Part shown: piece by piece, positions 23,201 through 32,394 of the stretch
Position numbering within the stretch: the first letter of the stretch is position 1
How the letters are laid out: each line of letters opens with the position of its first letter
Source: Streptomyces diastatochromogenes
GTDB lineage: Bacteria; Actinomycetota; Actinomycetes; Streptomycetales; Streptomycetaceae
DNA: 64,000 nt
Direction: 5' to 3'
Assembly: GCF_002242805.1 (NCBI RefSeq)
Contig: NZ_MCGQ01000013.1
Span: 192,540-256,539, forward strand
Notes under the pieces: generated by a model
Seen by the model: the letters and a program-made list of their open reading frames with translations, nothing else
Told to the model about the DNA's origin: nothing
The model's database searches: none
Position numbers and translations under genes: made by a program

Positions 23201-24844
23201 CTAGCCCCCCGCCAGGATCTCGTCCGCGTCGACGATCCGGTACGCGTACCCCTGCTCCGCCAGGAAGCGCTGGCGGTGGGCGGCGAAGTCCTGGTCGATG
23301 GTGTCGCGGGCGACGACCGAGTAGAAGTGGGCCTGGTGGCCGTCGGCCTTGGGGCGCAGGACCCGGCCGAGGCGCTGGGCCTCCTCCTGGCGGGAGCCGA
23401 AGGTGCCGGACACCTGGACGGCGACCGTGGCCTCCGGCAGGTCGATGGAGAAGTTGGCGACCTTCGACACCACGAGCACGCTGATCTCGCCCTCACGGAA
23501 CGCGTCGAAGAGCTTCTCGCGCTGCGCGTTGGACGTCTCGCCCTTGATCACCGGGGCGTTCAGATGCTCGCCCAGCTCGTCCAGCTGGTCGATGTACTGG
23601 CCGATGACGAGGATCTGCTGCCCGGCGAACCGGCGGACGATCGCCTCCGTGACCTTCCGCTTGGTCTCGGTGGTGGCGCAGAAGCGGTACTTCTCCTCGG
23701 TCTCGGCGGTGGCGTACGCGAGCCGCTCGGCGTCGGTCAGGTTCACCCGGACCTCGACGCAGTCGGCGGGCGCGATGTAGCCCTGCGCCTCGATCTCCTT
23801 CCAGGGAGCGTCGAACCGCTTCGGCCCGATGAGCGAGAAGACGTCGGACTCACGGCCGTCCTCGCGCACGAGGGTCGCGGTCAGGCCGAGGCGGCGGCGG
23901 GCCTGCAGGTCGGCGGTGAACTTGAAGACGGGGGCCGGCAGCAGGTGCACCTCGTCGTAGACGATCAGACCCCAGTCGCGGGAGTCGAACAGCTCCAGGT
24001 GCGGGTAGACGCCCTTCCGCTTGGTCGTCAGCACCTGGTAGGTGGCGATGGTGACCGGGCGGATCTCCTTCCTCGTCCCGCTGTACTCGCCGATCTCGTC
24101 CTCGGTCAGCGAGGTCCGCTTCACCAGCTCGTGCTTCCACTGCCGGGCCGAGACGGTGTTGGTGACGAGGATCAGGGTGGTGGACTTCGCCTGCGCCATG
24201 GACCCGGCGCCGACCAGCGTCTTTCCGGCGCCGCAGGGGAGCACGACCACACCGCTCCCGCCGTGCCAGAAGTTCTCCACGGCCTGCTTCTGGTACGGCC
24301 TGAGCGCCCAGCCGTCCTCCAGCAGCTCGATCGGGTGCGCCTCGCCGTCCACGTACCCGGCGAGGTCCTCGGCCGGCCAGCCCAGCTTCAGCAGCGTCTG
24401 CTTGATCTGCCCGCGCTCGGAGGGGTGCACGATCACGGTGTCCGGGTCGATCCGCGCCCCGACCAGCGGGGCGATCCGCTTGGACTTCAGCACCTCCTCC
24501 AGCACCGGCCGGTCGGTGGTGGTGAGGACGAGTCCGTGCGCGGGGTGCTTGCTGAGGGTGAGCCGCCCGTACCGGTCCATCGTGTCGGCGATGTCCACGA
24601 GCAGCGCGTGCGGCACCGGGTAGCGGCTGTACTGCACCAGCGCGTCCACGACCTGCTCGGCGTCGTGCCCCGCGGCCCGCGCGTTCCACAGGCCGAGCGG
24701 CGTGACCCGGTAGGTGTGGATGTGCTCCGGGGCCCGCTCCAGCTCGGCGAAGGGCGCGATGGCACGCCGGCAGTCGTCGGCCCGCTCGTGGTCGACTTCC
24801 AGGAGCAGGGTCTTGTCCGACTGGACGATCAGCGGTCCGTTCAC
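23201..24844 (-). CDS. XPB-type DNA repair helicase
   Basis: A 547-aa superfamily 2 helicase of the bacterial XPB group. An N-terminal helicase-associated region (residues 1-170) precedes the core: WALRPYQKQAVENFW (Q-motif area), Walker A CGAGKT near 203-207, motif II YDEVHLLP near 296, motif III GLTATLVREDGRESD, and motif VI EEAQRLGRVLRPK near 500. The RED segment of XPB (RED within LVREDGR) is present. Homologues in mycobacteria are 3'-5' helicases linked to nucleotide-excision repair. The next minus-strand gene upstream (25561-28098) encodes a helicase-associated protein that may be its partner. Confidence 0.92.
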   Translation of the reverse strand: MNGPLIVQSDKTLLLEVDHERADDCRRAIAPFAELERAPEHIHTYRVTPLGLWNARAAGHDAEQVVDALVQYSRYPVPHALLVDIADTMDRYGRLTLSKHPAHGLVLTTTDRPVLEEVLKSKRIAPLVGARIDPDTVIVHPSERGQIKQTLLKLGWPAEDLAGYVDGEAHPIELLEDGWALRPYQKQAVENFWHGGSGVVVLPCGAGKTLVGAGSMAQAKSTTLILVTNTVSARQWKHELVKRTSLTEDEIGEYSGTRKEIRPVTIATYQVLTTKRKGVYPHLELFDSRDWGLIVYDEVHLLPAPVFKFTADLQARRRLGLTATLVREDGRESDVFSLIGPKRFDAPWKEIEAQGYIAPADCVEVRVNLTDAERLAYATAETEEKYRFCATTETKRKVTEAIVRRFAGQQILVIGQYIDQLDELGEHLNAPVIKGETSNAQREKLFDAFREGEISVLVVSKVANFSIDLPEATVAVQVSGTFGSRQEEAQRLGRVLRPKADGHQAHFYSVVARDTIDQDFAAHRQRFLAEQGYAYRIVDADEILAGG

Positions 24845-24993
24845 CTAGCGACTTCCCTTCAGCACGGCCAAACGTCCAGTGTGCCCTACCGGCGGATGAT
24901 CAGGGCGGGGCCGCCGCAACCATGTGCCCCCGACGCGGGTCTTGAAGCGCGGGAGCGGCGCGGGGCCGCGGCGGCGGTGAGGAGCGCGGGGCG

Positions 24994-25533
24994 ATGTCGG
25001 TACGCAGGTGGGGGATCGGCCTGGGAGCCACGGCGGTGCTGGTGGCGGCCGGGGCCTGGGCGGTGTGGCCGGCGGGCGTCGACCAGCACCTGTGGAGCGA
25101 GGTGCGGCCGGTGATCGAGGCCCGGCTGGTGGCGGACTCGAAGGGCAACGGGTACGGCGAGACACAGCCCGCTCTCCGGGCGCGGTGGTTCTGCGGGGCC
25201 AGGATGCGGGACCTCGACGAGAAGGACGGCGTCGTACGGGCCGGCGTGACCACGCTCTGCATGGAGTACGGGGTGCGGAAGGGCGCTCTGGTGGACTGCG
25301 CCGGCGACGACGTTCCGCAGGTGGTGCGCCTGCGGCGGGACGCGCACGGCGGCTATCGCGTGCTGTCGCGGGAGGAGGCGCCGGACGGCGAGAGGAACGC
25401 GGAGTGGGTGGCGGACCACTTCAGTTTCTTCGCCGAGCCCGACCCCGCGGACTCGGTGCCGGCCGGCGACCTGGAGGCCGCCGCCCGCAAGCACTTCGGC
25501 CTGCCGGCCGACGCTCCCGTCAAGGACTGCTGA
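24994..25533 (+). CDS. membrane-anchored or secreted hypothetical protein
   Basis: A 179-aa protein beginning MSVRRWGIGLGATAVLVAAG, a signal peptide or single N-terminal anchor. The remaining 150 residues are extracytoplasmic, acidic and contain four cysteines (WFCGAR, TLCMEYG, VDCAGD, VKDC). No family is recognised. It sits alone between two minus-strand helicase-type genes and is divergent from XPB by 149 nt. The ATG at 24994 has a GGAG-type site about 10 nt upstream. Confidence 0.65.
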   Translation: MSVRRWGIGLGATAVLVAAGAWAVWPAGVDQHLWSEVRPVIEARLVADSKGNGYGETQPALRARWFCGARMRDLDEKDGVVRAGVTTLCMEYGVRKGALVDCAGDDVPQVVRLRRDAHGGYRVLSREEAPDGERNAEWVADHFSFFAEPDPADSVPAGDLEAAARKHFGLPADAPVKDC

Positions 25534-25560
25534 CCGGGCCCGCACCGGCCGGGACAGGCC

Positions 25561-28098
25561 CTACTCCTCCGCCAGCTCCGCGACCCCCGTGACCCGGTGC
25601 AGCGGATACGTCCGTACCTCGTCGGCCGTGTGGTCGTACGCCGTCACGAAACCGCCCTCGACGCGGATCGGGGCGATGACGCGCTGGCTGGCGGTGCCCT
25701 CGGCGTTGACGTAGCCGATCCACAGGGACTCGCCGGTCAGGACGGCGGCCTGCATGGTGGCCAGGGTCTCGGCGGAGCTGGTGCGGGGCAGCTCACCGCC
25801 CGCGAGCGCGCTGCCCGACGGCTTGCGCGGGGCGGTGGCGGCCAGGTCGCCCGCCCGGATCGCGCGGATCGCGGCCGACAGCAGCGTGGTGTCGGGCGGC
25901 GGCGGTCCGTCCGGCACCGGCTCGGGCGCGGTGCGCGGCGGGGTGCGGTGGGCGTCGGCGCGGGTGATCAGGACGTCGCCCTCGGCGGACTCGGCGGCGG
26001 GCGCGAAGCCCATCGCGCGCAGGCCCTCCAGCAGCGTGGCCGGGTCCGTCGGGGCGGCCAGGACGGTCGGGGCCAGGCGGCGCAGGCGCAGGGCGGCGGC
26101 CCGCTTGTCGGCGAGGATCTCGTTCAGCAGGGCGTCGTCGTCGCAGCGGACGTACGCCGAGGCCGCGCCCACCCGCAGATGGCCGTGCTTGCGGGCCACG
26201 TCGTCGATCAGATAGGCGAGCGGCTGCGGGACCGGCGTACGGGAGTGGGCGGTGAGGAAGGCGTGCAGGTCGGCGGCGGCCCGGCCGGCGTCCAGGGCGC
26301 GGCGGACCGAGGCCGGGGTGAAGCGGTAGACGGTCGCCCCGCCCTTGGACTCGACGTCCGCGAGGACCCCGAGCATGTCGGCGAGCGGACGCCGGAGCGG
26401 GCCGGGGGCCACCGCCGTCAGGTCCGCCTGGAGCAGGACGTGGTCCAGGGGTTCGGGCAGCAGGGGCGCGAGGAGCCGGGCCGCGGCGGCGGTGGCGACG
26501 GCCTGCTCGGTGGTGGAGAGGGGTTCGTGGAGGGCGGCCGGGCGGTGGTGGACGGGGAGCTTGTCGCCGGGCCCGGAGGGTTCCGGGGCGGCGGCCGGGG
26601 CGGCCGCGGGTGCGCCGAGCAGCGCCCGCCCCTGCGCCGACAGCGCCCCGCGCCCGGTGACGCCGAGCAGCTCCGCCTCCGAGAGGGTCCAGCGGGCGAG
26701 CCGTGAGCGCAGGTCGTCGGCACCGTCGCCGTCCCGCTGCGGGCCGCGCAGCGGCCGTTCCCAGCGCAGCCGGGCCAGCACCGACTCGGCGGTGGGGGCG
26801 GCGCCGTGCGGGAGCCCGGCCAGCAGGGTCAGCACCCGGTGCCGTACCTCGGGCGCGGCGGACCGGTCGAGTCCCGGCCCCAGCGCGGACAACGTACGGT
26901 CCTTCGCGTCCCGGCCGCCGACCACCCCCGGTGTCCGGGTGGCCGCCAGCCAGGCCTCGGCGAGCCGGGCCCAGCGCTCGGCGGGGGGCCGCTCCAGCCA
27001 CTCGTCGTAGGCGGGGGTGGCCGCGTACCGCTCGTCGGCCTCGCCGTCGGAGGCGAGCAGACCGGCCGCGTACGCCAGCTCGACCCAGAAGGCGGCGACC
27101 GGCTCGGGCACGTCGAGGGCGACGGCGGTCCGCTTCAGGTCCCGCACGCTCAGCCCGCCGGCCCGCAGCACGGCCGGGCCGCCCTCGTCCCAGTCCTTCA
27201 GCAGCTCCTCGACGGTGGCCAGCGCGGTGTAGGCCTGCCCGGCCGCGGTGGCGTCCACGATCTGCGGAGCATGGGTGCCGGCCGGTTCGACGGCGGGCGG
27301 CAGCGGCTCGGGTTCCCGGTGCGCGCGGCCCTCGCGCAGGTGCAGGGCGACCTCGCGGGGCAGGACGACCGTGCCGGGCGCGGTGGGCAGCAGCAGGCCG
27401 CGGTCCAGCAGCCAGCGCAGATGGGCGGCCGGCTCGGCGGTGACCTGCCCGTACGGCGGCCCCCACACCAGCCGGGACAGCACCTCGCGGGCCGCCTCCG
27501 GGGCCTTCGCGAGCAGCGCGGCCATCGTCTTCCGGTCGGTGAACAGGGCGGTGAGCCCGGCCGCGGCGGAGACCGAGTCGTGCGTCGATGCCAGCCCGGC
27601 GGCGCCGACGATCTCCTGGATCCGCCCCGGGGACATGCCCGCGGTGGCCTCCTGCACACTCGGGCCCAGACCGGTCGGGGAGGGGTGCTGCGCGGACGGC
27701 GCCAGCAGCTCCCGCGCGGTCCGCACCAGCCGCAGCCGTTCGTCGTCGCCCCACACCAGGGCCTGTTCGCGCAGGGTGGCCACCGCGCGCGGCAGCGCGG
27801 CGGCGACGGTGTCGTCCCGGACGTCCCCCGCCATCAGACCGAGCAGGGTGTCGTACGACGCCGGTTCCGGGGCCACGGCGAGTGCCTCCGCGGTCTGCAG
27901 CGCGAACCGGTCGAGGCGCTCCAGCGCCCGCAGGACCGAGGCGCGGGTGCCGGCACGGGTGGCGAGCTGGGTGAGGTCGGTGGGGACGGGGGTGATGAGG
28001 TCGGGTCGGCTGCGCAGCAGCGCGGCCAGCGAGGCGTCGTCCCTCGCGCGGAGCGCTTCCGCCAGGGACCGGGGGGCTGAGGGGGCCTCGGGGCTCAT
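25561..28098 (-). CDS. helicase-associated/XPB-Ssl2-like domain protein with C-terminal WYL domain
   Basis: An 845-aa protein starting MSPEAPSAPRSLAEALRARD. Residues 1-600 are winged-helix-like and Ala/Leu-rich (LIRS-like ARDDASLAALLRSRPDL; VLSRLVWGPPYGQVTAEPAA), without Walker motifs. A helicase C-terminal-associated (XPB/Ssl2-like) region follows around 600-740 (PLLPEPLDHVLLQADLTAVA). The last 70 residues match a WYL ligand-binding domain (TGESLWIGYVNAEGTASQRV, HTADEVRTYPLHRV). The protein lacks ATPase motifs, so it is not itself a helicase. Co-occurrence with XPB in actinomycetes suggests a DNA-repair partner or regulator. I start at 28098 because upstream sequence is a GC-rich shadow. Confidence 0.8.
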   Translation of the reverse strand: MSPEAPSAPRSLAEALRARDDASLAALLRSRPDLITPVPTDLTQLATRAGTRASVLRALERLDRFALQTAEALAVAPEPASYDTLLGLMAGDVRDDTVAAALPRAVATLREQALVWGDDERLRLVRTARELLAPSAQHPSPTGLGPSVQEATAGMSPGRIQEIVGAAGLASTHDSVSAAAGLTALFTDRKTMAALLAKAPEAAREVLSRLVWGPPYGQVTAEPAAHLRWLLDRGLLLPTAPGTVVLPREVALHLREGRAHREPEPLPPAVEPAGTHAPQIVDATAAGQAYTALATVEELLKDWDEGGPAVLRAGGLSVRDLKRTAVALDVPEPVAAFWVELAYAAGLLASDGEADERYAATPAYDEWLERPPAERWARLAEAWLAATRTPGVVGGRDAKDRTLSALGPGLDRSAAPEVRHRVLTLLAGLPHGAAPTAESVLARLRWERPLRGPQRDGDGADDLRSRLARWTLSEAELLGVTGRGALSAQGRALLGAPAAAPAAAPEPSGPGDKLPVHHRPAALHEPLSTTEQAVATAAAARLLAPLLPEPLDHVLLQADLTAVAPGPLRRPLADMLGVLADVESKGGATVYRFTPASVRRALDAGRAAADLHAFLTAHSRTPVPQPLAYLIDDVARKHGHLRVGAASAYVRCDDDALLNEILADKRAAALRLRRLAPTVLAAPTDPATLLEGLRAMGFAPAAESAEGDVLITRADAHRTPPRTAPEPVPDGPPPPDTTLLSAAIRAIRAGDLAATAPRKPSGSALAGGELPRTSSAETLATMQAAVLTGESLWIGYVNAEGTASQRVIAPIRVEGGFVTAYDHTADEVRTYPLHRVTGVAELAEE

Positions 28099-28131
28099 CC
28101 GGCCAACGGTAGCCGACAGGGCAGCCGCCGG

Positions 28132-28162
28132 GGCGGGCACAGCGGTGTCGTAGGTGCCCGCC
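28132..28162 (-). terminator. hairpin terminator behind the lipoprotein gene
   Basis: Stem GGCGGGCAC (28132-28140) and GTGCCCGCC (28154-28162) with a 13-nt loop, directly after the stop of the minus-strand lipoprotein gene and before the start of the helicase-associated gene. It separates the two transcription units. Confidence 0.5.
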
Positions 28163-28165
28163 GAG

Positions 28166-28615
28166 TCAGCGCAGACCGGTGTCGCACCTGATGGTGATCT
28201 CCGTGTACGCGTCGGGGCGGACGGTGACGTCGACCGGGGCGCAGTACCCGGTACCGGAGGCCCGGGCCGCCCGTACCTCGTACGTACCGGCCCGCAGCGG
28301 CACCCGGAACCGGCCGTCCGGACCGGTGCGCACGCTTGCCACCTCGGTGTCCGAGGACCGGTCCCGCACCCGCACGGTCGCGTCGGCGGGCTTGCTGCCG
28401 CAGTCCCGGCTCCCGGGAGCGCCCTCCACGGGGCAGGTCGGCCACAGGAGGACAACGCCCTTCACCCCGGACCGGGCGTCCGCCGAGGCGCTGCCCGGCC
28501 CGTTCGGGACCGCTTCGGAGCACGCGGCGAGCGCCACCGGCACGGTCAGCGCCACGAGCGCGAGGACCAGACCGCCCGGCGGCCGCCGGGCGGAGCGGCG
28601 GCGATGCGGGAGCAC
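28166..28615 (-). CDS. putative lipoprotein with a carboxypeptidase-regulatory-like domain
   Basis: A 149-aa precursor. A basic, hydrophobic leader ends in VALAACS, a lipobox with the acylated Cys. The mature part has a beta-sandwich of the carboxypeptidase-regulatory/CarboxypepD type (GVKGVVLLWPTCPVEG, VRTGPDGRFRVPLRAGTYEV, ending EITIRCDTGLR), with extra cysteines (PTCPVEG, RDCGSK, GYCAPV, RCDTG). It is expected to be anchored to the outer face of the membrane; the function is unknown. The start is uncertain between GTG codons at 28639 and 28615; the latter gives a normal leader length. Confidence 0.7.
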   Translation of the reverse strand: MLPHRRRSARRPPGGLVLALVALTVPVALAACSEAVPNGPGSASADARSGVKGVVLLWPTCPVEGAPGSRDCGSKPADATVRVRDRSSDTEVASVRTGPDGRFRVPLRAGTYEVRAARASGTGYCAPVDVTVRPDAYTEITIRCDTGLR

Positions 28616-28642
28616 GGTTCCACTGTAGGCAGACAGCACGAA

Positions 28643-28682
28643 AGGGCGGAGGGGATGGCACGGTGGCCACCCCCTCCGCCCT
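28643..28682 (-). terminator. strong hairpin terminator behind secreted paralogue A
   Basis: A perfect 12-bp stem, AGGGCGGAGGGG (28643-28654) and CCCCTCCGCCCT (28671-28682), lies 31 nt downstream of the stop of the minus-strand secreted protein gene. Confidence 0.65.
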
Positions 28683-28713
28683 GGGGTGTGTCAGCGGTGT
28701 CCGGTCCTGCCTG

Positions 28714-30342
28714 CTAGCTGCAGAAGCCGAGCCTGCCGATGCGCGAGCCCCACGAGGTGGTGCTGATCTGGCGCTCGTTCACGACGTAGGCACGATTGCC
28801 GACGGCGCAGGTGTTGGTCGCGGACGGGTTGATGGTGACGGCGGAGTAGTCACCCCAGCGCTCGACGGGGTCGCCCGTCGGGTCGTAGAACGTCGAGGCC
28901 GTGGAGTGGGTGTTGCCTCCGGTGACGTCGGTCGGGTCGGTGCGGAGGCGGCCGCCGCTCTTGACCCGCACCTGGTGGGTGGGGCTGTTCACCTGGGTCG
29001 AGGACCAGGTGAAGAACATCCGGCCGATCGCGTTCGTCGCGCTGCCGCCCACGGGGGAGCCGGCCACCGACGCGTTGAAGTCGTCCGATGTCGCGGACTC
29101 GGTCACGATGCCACTAGTGGTCACCGCGCTGGTGTCGGTGTTGATCTGGTAGTACCTCGGGGTCGGGAGCCCGCCGAGACTGATGGTGTGGATGTTGAGC
29201 AGCTGGTTGCCGATCTGCGTGCTGTTCTGCGAGAAGCGGGAGTCCGAGCTGTCCAGCAGGCTGGCCGTCCCGGGCTGGCGGGCGGCCGGCGGCACGGTGT
29301 AGGCGGTCACCGGCACGTCGGGCAGTTGCACGATGTCTTCGTTGCTGCGGCCCAGGCCGGTGGCCTTGAACAGGCTCAGATGGTTGTCCGAGGTTTTGGC
29401 CGACACCAGGAAGTCGTTCGCGTTGTTGTCGTCCACGACGGGAGGCGCAGTCGTGCCCGGCGTGCCCAGGTCGAAGTAGAGGAAGCCGGTGCCGATACCG
29501 TTGTACAGGTCGGCCTTGGCCAGGCCGAAGGCGCGGGTGCGGACGTAGTTCAGCCCGGAGTCGAAGATGTTCGCCGTGACGATCACGGCGTCCTGGTCGA
29601 GCCCCAGCTGCGGGAAGTCGTAGAAGTCACCGGGGTTCTCCGGCGGGTCGAACGTGGAGATGAGGAACGACTTGGTGGCGTCCGAGCTGGTGGACACCGC
29701 GTAGAACACCTTCTGGACCGTGCTGCTCTCCGGGAACGCCTCGGCCGAGATGACCCACCGGTTCCACTTCTTGTCGTAGAGAACCCGGGGGTCGAAGATC
29801 GACTGAGCGCTGTAGCCGAAGAAGCTCGCGAACGACACCTGCTTCAGCAGGCTGCCGTCCGACTTGCTGAACACGCCGAAGCCGGCGCCGTTCACGACCT
29901 CGACGAACTGGCCCTTGCCGACGGCGCCGGTCGTGTCCGGCGGCCGGAGGCAGCAGGGCTGGCTGAGCCCCTCGAAGCTGCCCTGCGAGGGCTGCTTCAG
30001 CATCTTCGAGCTGTTCCCGCCGGGCATCTTGGCGCTGTTCCCGCCGTGCATGTTCGGCCGGTTCTTCGCGCCATGCTTCGTGGCCTCGGCCTTCAGCTCG
30101 GCGAGCTTCTGGCGGGAAACGGTGGGCAGGGGAGCTTGGCTCTTCTGAACCTTCGCCTTGGCCTGCCCGGTCGGGTTGACCAACCTCGGTTTGGACAGGT
30201 GAACCCTTTGGGATGCCTTGACCGGCTTCCCCTCATGATTGGGCTGAGCCGCCGCCCCGGTCCCCTGGGCCAGGCCCAGGCTCAGCGCGAGCGCGGCCAG
30301 CATCGCTGGTACGACGCGGCGCGCTCTCCGTCTGGTCGTCAA
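28714..30342 (-). CDS. large secreted protein, tandem paralogue A
   Basis: A 542-aa precursor starting with TTG at 30342 (MTTRRRARRV) behind an AGAGGAAA site. Signal peptide to about residue 32 (LALSLGLAQGTGAAA). A low-complexity basic stretch (about 33-115) with repeated GGNSAKM/GGNSSKM follows. The remainder is a single large beta-rich domain: SQPCCLRPPDTTGAVGKGQF, YDKKWNRWVISAEAFPES, FYDFPQLGLDQDAVIVTANI, RMFFTWSSTQVNSPTHQ, WGSRIGRLGFCS. The repeated aromatic and Gly/Asp pattern suggests a beta-propeller. It is colinear along its whole length with the next gene. The function is unknown; secretion into the medium or wall is predicted. Confidence 0.82.
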   Translation of the reverse strand: MTTRRRARRVVPAMLAALALSLGLAQGTGAAAQPNHEGKPVKASQRVHLSKPRLVNPTGQAKAKVQKSQAPLPTVSRQKLAELKAEATKHGAKNRPNMHGGNSAKMPGGNSSKMLKQPSQGSFEGLSQPCCLRPPDTTGAVGKGQFVEVVNGAGFGVFSKSDGSLLKQVSFASFFGYSAQSIFDPRVLYDKKWNRWVISAEAFPESSTVQKVFYAVSTSSDATKSFLISTFDPPENPGDFYDFPQLGLDQDAVIVTANIFDSGLNYVRTRAFGLAKADLYNGIGTGFLYFDLGTPGTTAPPVVDDNNANDFLVSAKTSDNHLSLFKATGLGRSNEDIVQLPDVPVTAYTVPPAARQPGTASLLDSSDSRFSQNSTQIGNQLLNIHTISLGGLPTPRYYQINTDTSAVTTSGIVTESATSDDFNASVAGSPVGGSATNAIGRMFFTWSSTQVNSPTHQVRVKSGGRLRTDPTDVTGGNTHSTASTFYDPTGDPVERWGDYSAVTINPSATNTCAVGNRAYVVNERQISTTSWGSRIGRLGFCS

Positions 30343-30475
30343 GACAGACTTCCTCTCTTCGCTTCGCGGCCTCGGCGGCCGGCGAGCAGGTCACGCACAG
30401 CATGAGAGAGAACATTCGGAAACTTTGCGACCTCGGGAATATTTCACCCAATTCCACCTGAACGGCTGTTGGGGG

Positions 30476-30504
30476 ACAGGCGGCAGCTCCACGCCGCCGC
30501 CTGT
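30476..30504 (-). terminator. hairpin terminator behind secreted paralogue B
   Basis: Stem ACAGGCGGC (30476-30484) and GCCGCCTGT (30496-30504), 8 nt downstream of the paralogue B stop and upstream of the paralogue A promoter region. Confidence 0.55.
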
Positions 30505-30511
30505 TCGCCGG

Positions 30512-32140
30512 CTAGCCGCAGAAGCCGAGCCTGCCGATGCGCGAGCCCCAGTCGGTGGTGTTGATCTGACGCTCGTTCACGACGTAGGCACGGTTGCCGA
30601 CGGGGCAGGTGCTGGTCGCGGACGGGTTGATGGTGACTGAGGAGTAGTCGCCCCAGCGCTCGACGGTGTCGGGTGACGGGTCGTAGAACGTCGAGGCCTC
30701 GGCGTGGGTGTTGCCTCCGGCGACATTGACCGGGTCGGTGGCGAGCCGGCCGCCGCTCTTCACCCGCGCCTGGTGGGGGGCACCGAACGCGTCGGTCGAG
30801 GTCCATGTGAAGAACATCCGGCCGATCGGGTTCTCCGCGGTGCCGCCCACGGCCGAGCCGGCCACCGACGGGTTGAAGTCCTCCGAGGAACCGCCCTCGA
30901 ACACGAAACCGAACTGACCGCTGGGCACGGTGCTGGTGTCGGTGTTGATCTGATACCACTTCGGCAGCGGGTAATCCCCGCCACTGACGGTGTGGATGTT
31001 GAGCAGTTGGTTGCCGATCTGCGTACTCGCGTTCTGGAACCGGGCGTCCAGGGTGTCCAGAACGTTGTCCGTACCGGGCTGGCGGGCGTTCGGCGGCACG
31101 AAGTAGTTGGTCACCGGCACGTCGGGCTGTTGCACGATGGTGCCGTTGCTGCGGCCCAGGCCGGTGGCCTTGAGCAAGGTCAGGTGGTCGGCCCCAGGGT
31201 AGGCCGCCACCAGAAAGGCGTTGGCGTTGTCGTCCTCCACGATGGGAGGTGCGACCGTGCCCGTGAGGCCCACGTCGAAGTACCGGAAGTCGGTGAAGCG
31301 GCCGTTGTACAGGTCGGCCTTGGCCATGCCGAAGGCGCGGGAGCCGATGTAGTTGAACCCGAGTTCCCCGGGGCGGAAGATGTTCGCCGTGACGATCACG
31401 GCGTCCTGGTCGTACCCAAGCTGCGGGAAGTCGTAGAAGTCGCCGGTGCCGGGCTCCTCCGGCGGGTCGAACGTGTAGATGTACCACGAGCCCAGCGGGT
31501 TCGAGCTGGTGGACACCGCGTAGAACACCTTCTGGACGTCCTGGTCCTCCTGGAACGCCTCGGCCGAGATGACCCAGCGGTTCCACTTCTTGTCGTAGAC
31601 GACCCGGGGGTCGAAGATCTCCTGAGCGGTGTAGCCGAAGAAACTGGCGAGCGACACGTTCTTCAGCAGGCTGCCGTCCGACTTGTTGTACACGCCGACC
31701 CCGGCGCCGTTCGTGACCTCGACGAAGTAACCGCGGCTGACGGCGCCGTGCGTGTCCGGCGGCCGGACGCAGCAGGGCTGGCTCAGGCCCTCGAAGCTGC
31801 CCTGGCTCGGCGGTGGCGCCAGCTTCTTGGCGCTGTTCTTGCCGCTCTGTTCCGGCTTGCGCACCCCGGGCTTCTTCGCGGCCTCGGCCTTCAGCTCGGC
31901 GAGCTTCTTGCGGGGGATGGTGGGCAGGGGCCCTTGGCTCTTGTGAACCTTCGGCTCGGCGTGCCCGGTCGGGTTGACCAACTTCGGTCGGGACAGGTGG
32001 ATCTTGTGGGTCGCCTTGAGCGGCTTCCCTTCCATCCTGGGCTGAGCGGCCGCCCCGGCAGCCTGAGGCAGGCCCAGGGTCAGCGCGAGCGCGGCCAGCA
32101 TGGCCGGCAGGACGCGGCGCGCTCTCCGTCTGGTCGTCAA
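30512..32140 (-). CDS. large secreted protein, tandem paralogue B
   Basis: A 542-aa precursor, the same length as paralogue A and starting with the same nine residues and the same TTG start and AGAGGAAA site. Signal peptide to about residue 32, a basic linker (KKPGVRKPEQSGKNSAKKL) differing from A, then the same beta-rich domain: SQPCCVRPPDTHGAVSRGYF, YDKKWNRWVISAEAFQED, FYDFPQLGYDQDAVIVTANI, WGSRIGRLGFCG. Upstream non-coding DNA is also similar between copies, so the duplication included promoter and leader. The copies have diverged most in the linker and in surface loops, consistent with an old duplication. The function is unknown. Confidence 0.82.
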   Translation of the reverse strand: MTTRRRARRVLPAMLAALALTLGLPQAAGAAAQPRMEGKPLKATHKIHLSRPKLVNPTGHAEPKVHKSQGPLPTIPRKKLAELKAEAAKKPGVRKPEQSGKNSAKKLAPPPSQGSFEGLSQPCCVRPPDTHGAVSRGYFVEVTNGAGVGVYNKSDGSLLKNVSLASFFGYTAQEIFDPRVVYDKKWNRWVISAEAFQEDQDVQKVFYAVSTSSNPLGSWYIYTFDPPEEPGTGDFYDFPQLGYDQDAVIVTANIFRPGELGFNYIGSRAFGMAKADLYNGRFTDFRYFDVGLTGTVAPPIVEDDNANAFLVAAYPGADHLTLLKATGLGRSNGTIVQQPDVPVTNYFVPPNARQPGTDNVLDTLDARFQNASTQIGNQLLNIHTVSGGDYPLPKWYQINTDTSTVPSGQFGFVFEGGSSEDFNPSVAGSAVGGTAENPIGRMFFTWTSTDAFGAPHQARVKSGGRLATDPVNVAGGNTHAEASTFYDPSPDTVERWGDYSSVTINPSATSTCPVGNRAYVVNERQINTTDWGSRIGRLGFCG

Positions 32141-32394
32141 GACAGGTTTCCTCTCTTCGCTCCGCGGCCTGGGTGGCCGGCGAGAAGATCACGCACAGCA
32201 TGAGAGAAAGGACATTCAGAAACTTGGCGACCTAGCGAACATTTCACCTAGGTCCACCTGAACGGCTGTTTGGGCGAGGGAGCACCGAAGTGGTACCGGC
32301 GGACGGCCGGTTGAAGGCGCGGCGCCGGGCACCCACACGCACGCGGTACCGTCGTCCAACGGGGTGTCATCGCCGTTGCCCCGGAGGGGTTTCC

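Noticed and set aside
22937..25114. 725-aa plus-strand frame opposite the XPB gene
   Set aside because: Antisense shadow; XPB motifs are on the minus strand and are complete.
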